A DNA stretch of 64,000 nucleotides, from positions 2,170,001 through 2,234,000 of the forward strand of contig NZ_CP031969.1 in NCBI RefSeq assembly GCF_003443735.1, written 5' to 3'. Position numbers and translations under genes: made by a program. The notes under the pieces are model-generated. The model did not search any database, had not been told where the DNA came from, and saw nothing but the letters and a program-made list of their open reading frames with translations. The stretch comes from Streptomyces sp. CC0208. GTDB taxonomy: Bacteria > Actinomycetota > Actinomycetes > Streptomycetales > Streptomycetaceae. Shown piece after piece: positions 63,121 to 64,000 of this stretch (position 1 is the stretch's first letter; the number at the start of each line of letters is the position of its first letter).

Positions 63121-63543
63121 ATGGACGGCAGCACCGGCACCATGGGCAGCGCCATCACACATCGCAAGCAGGTCGACTCGGAGCTGGCGTGCCCGGTCTC
63201 CCCGGTGGTCGACATCGTCTTCAGCCGGTGGACGACGCCGATCCTGTGGACGCTGAACGAGTTCGGCCGACAGCGTTTCGTCGAGCTGCAGCGCAACATC
63301 CGCACCATCACGCCGAAGGTGCTCACCCAGCGGCTGCGCCAGATGGAGCGCGACGGCCTGGTGGTGCGCACGTACCACCCCGAGGTGCCGCCCCGGGTCG
63401 AGTACGAGATCAGCGAGCTCGGCCGCAGCCTGGCGCCGCTCTTCGCCCACCTCGCCGACTGGTCCGCCGTGAACCTCCAGAAGGTCGAGCAGGCCAGGCG
63501 GGCGTTCGACGAGGCCGACGAGCAGGCGTCGGCGCTGCGCTGA
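63121..63543 (+). CDS. HxlR-family transcriptional regulator
   Basis: A 140-residue winged-helix regulator. The HxlR signature is CPVSPVVDIVFSRWTTPILW, then RFVELQRNIRTITPKVLTQR (recognition helix) and the wing EVPPRVEYEIS. The cysteine before the first helix is the redox- or quinone-sensing position in characterised relatives. GGGAGG precedes the ATG. It likely binds the 37-nt element here and at 53939. Confidence 0.9.
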   Translation: MDGSTGTMGSAITHRKQVDSELACPVSPVVDIVFSRWTTPILWTLNEFGRQRFVELQRNIRTITPKVLTQRLRQMERDGLVVRTYHPEVPPRVEYEISELGRSLAPLFAHLADWSAVNLQKVEQARRAFDEADEQASALR

Positions 63544-63562
63544 CGTACGGCCGGCTCTGCCT

Positions 63563-64000
63563 CTAACCACGGGCGTGCGCCGGGACGTCACGGTCGAGGA
63601 CGCGCATGGCGCCCTGGAAGAAGACCAGCGGGTCGGCCTCCTCACTGGAGGTGCCCAGGGCGGTGACCTCGCCCACCAGGATGGCGTGGTCGCCGCCGTC
63701 GTACTCCTCGGCGAGACGGCACTCCAGGAAGGCCAGCGCCTCGGTGAGGACGGGCAGTCCGTGCGCGGAGTGGTGGTACGGAACATCCGCCAGCCGCGCC
63801 GACTCGCGACCCGCGAACTTCCAGGCCAGCCCCGCCTGATCGCGCGTCAGGAAGTTCACCACGAAGCCCCGGGCCTTCTGCAGGACCGGGCGCAGCCGGG
63901 ACTGCCGGTGCAGACAGAACAGCACCAGCGGCGGATCCAGCGAGACGGACGTGAAGGAGTTCACCGTGGTGGCGGCGCCGTCCTCGGGGCCGCCGGTGGT
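63563..64000 (-). CDS. Flavin reductase domain protein (N-terminus cut by window edge)
   Basis: 146 codons are visible and the frame is open to the right edge. TTGGPEDGAATTVNSFTSVS (read at the edge), LDPPLVLFCL and GFVVNFLTRDQAGLAWKFA match the split-barrel flavin reductases that supply FADH2 or FMNH2. EYDGGDHAILVGEV is the conserved C-terminal motif. It could serve the halogenase-like enzyme. It converges on the HxlR gene with a 19-nt gap. Confidence 0.88.
   Translation of the reverse strand, partial: TTGGPEDGAATTVNSFTSVSLDPPLVLFCLHRQSRLRPVLQKARGFVVNFLTRDQAGLAWKFAGRESARLADVPYHHSAHGLPVLTEALAFLECRLAEEYDGGDHAILVGEVTALGTSSEEADPLVFFQGAMRVLDRDVPAHARG

Overview
The window is high-GC actinobacterial DNA, almost certainly a Streptomyces chromosome. 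Supporting signs are the strong G/C third-position bias, many GTG starts, GTGA/ATGA overlaps, a mycothiol-type DinB protein, F420-type enzymes, a furA-katG pair, a SepF paralogue, and a dispersed intergenic repeat (core GGGGCGCGGGGAACTGCGCG). No rRNA, tRNA, CRISPR array, transposase or integrase was seen.

Layout. (1) 1-6.8 kb is an aryl-CoA catabolic locus: acyl-CoA dehydrogenase (cut by the left edge), benzoate/2-aminobenzoate-type CoA ligase, PaaX-like regulator, a fused FAD monooxygenase/old-yellow-enzyme protein of the 2-aminobenzoyl-CoA or salicylyl-CoA type, and an enoyl-CoA hydratase. A near-identical 26-nt element lies in front of both leftward units. (2) 7-12 kb holds an anti-sigma-type ATPase, arcB, arcA, and a coupled SPFH/NAD-kinase-like pair. 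(3) 11.9-15.9 kb is the bacterial RNA-repair pair Pnkp-Hen1. (4) 16-23 kb is mixed housekeeping: F420-type oxidoreductase, MazG-like protein with a coupled ATPase, a SepF paralogue, a large membrane protein, and YceI/MarR sharing a double operator. (5) 23.3-26.1 kb is a probable copper unit: an ECF sigma factor, two Met/His-rich membrane proteins and YcnI. (6) 26.2-33.2 kb carries a 1371-residue nitrate reductase/flavoprotein fusion, then furA-katG.

(7) 34.8-39.1 kb is the most striking part: a two-gene cassette of a small EACC1-like protein and a 1300-residue caspase-like protease fused to a Upf1-type SF1 helicase. This is a probable NTP-dependent conflict (defence or cell-death) system. It lies directly beside a gutted XdhC/PaoD gene. 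(8) 39.7-48.9 kb is a redox module: a Tat-exported PaoABC-type aldehyde oxidoreductase, cupin, a decayed SDR, MFS exporter, cyclophilin-like lipoprotein, atypical SDR and an MmyB-like regulator. Three copies of GGGAG-N6-CTCCCCCCTTY stand before its transcription units and look like a local operator. (9) 49.1-52.3 kb is a TetR gene and a QueG-like iron-sulfur protein/DUF3533 pair sharing a palindromic operator. (10) 53-64 kb holds an NmrA-like protein, a WYL regulator and a DinB protein. It then has a flavoenzyme-rich set resembling secondary-metabolite tailoring: bicovalent-FAD oxidase, halogenase-like enzyme, PgaE-like hydroxylase, PPOX protein, MFS exporter, HxlR regulator and flavin reductase (cut by the right edge). 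A 37-nt element is shared by the NmrA and HxlR/MFS promoters.

All functions come from motifs and remembered family features. No database search was run.
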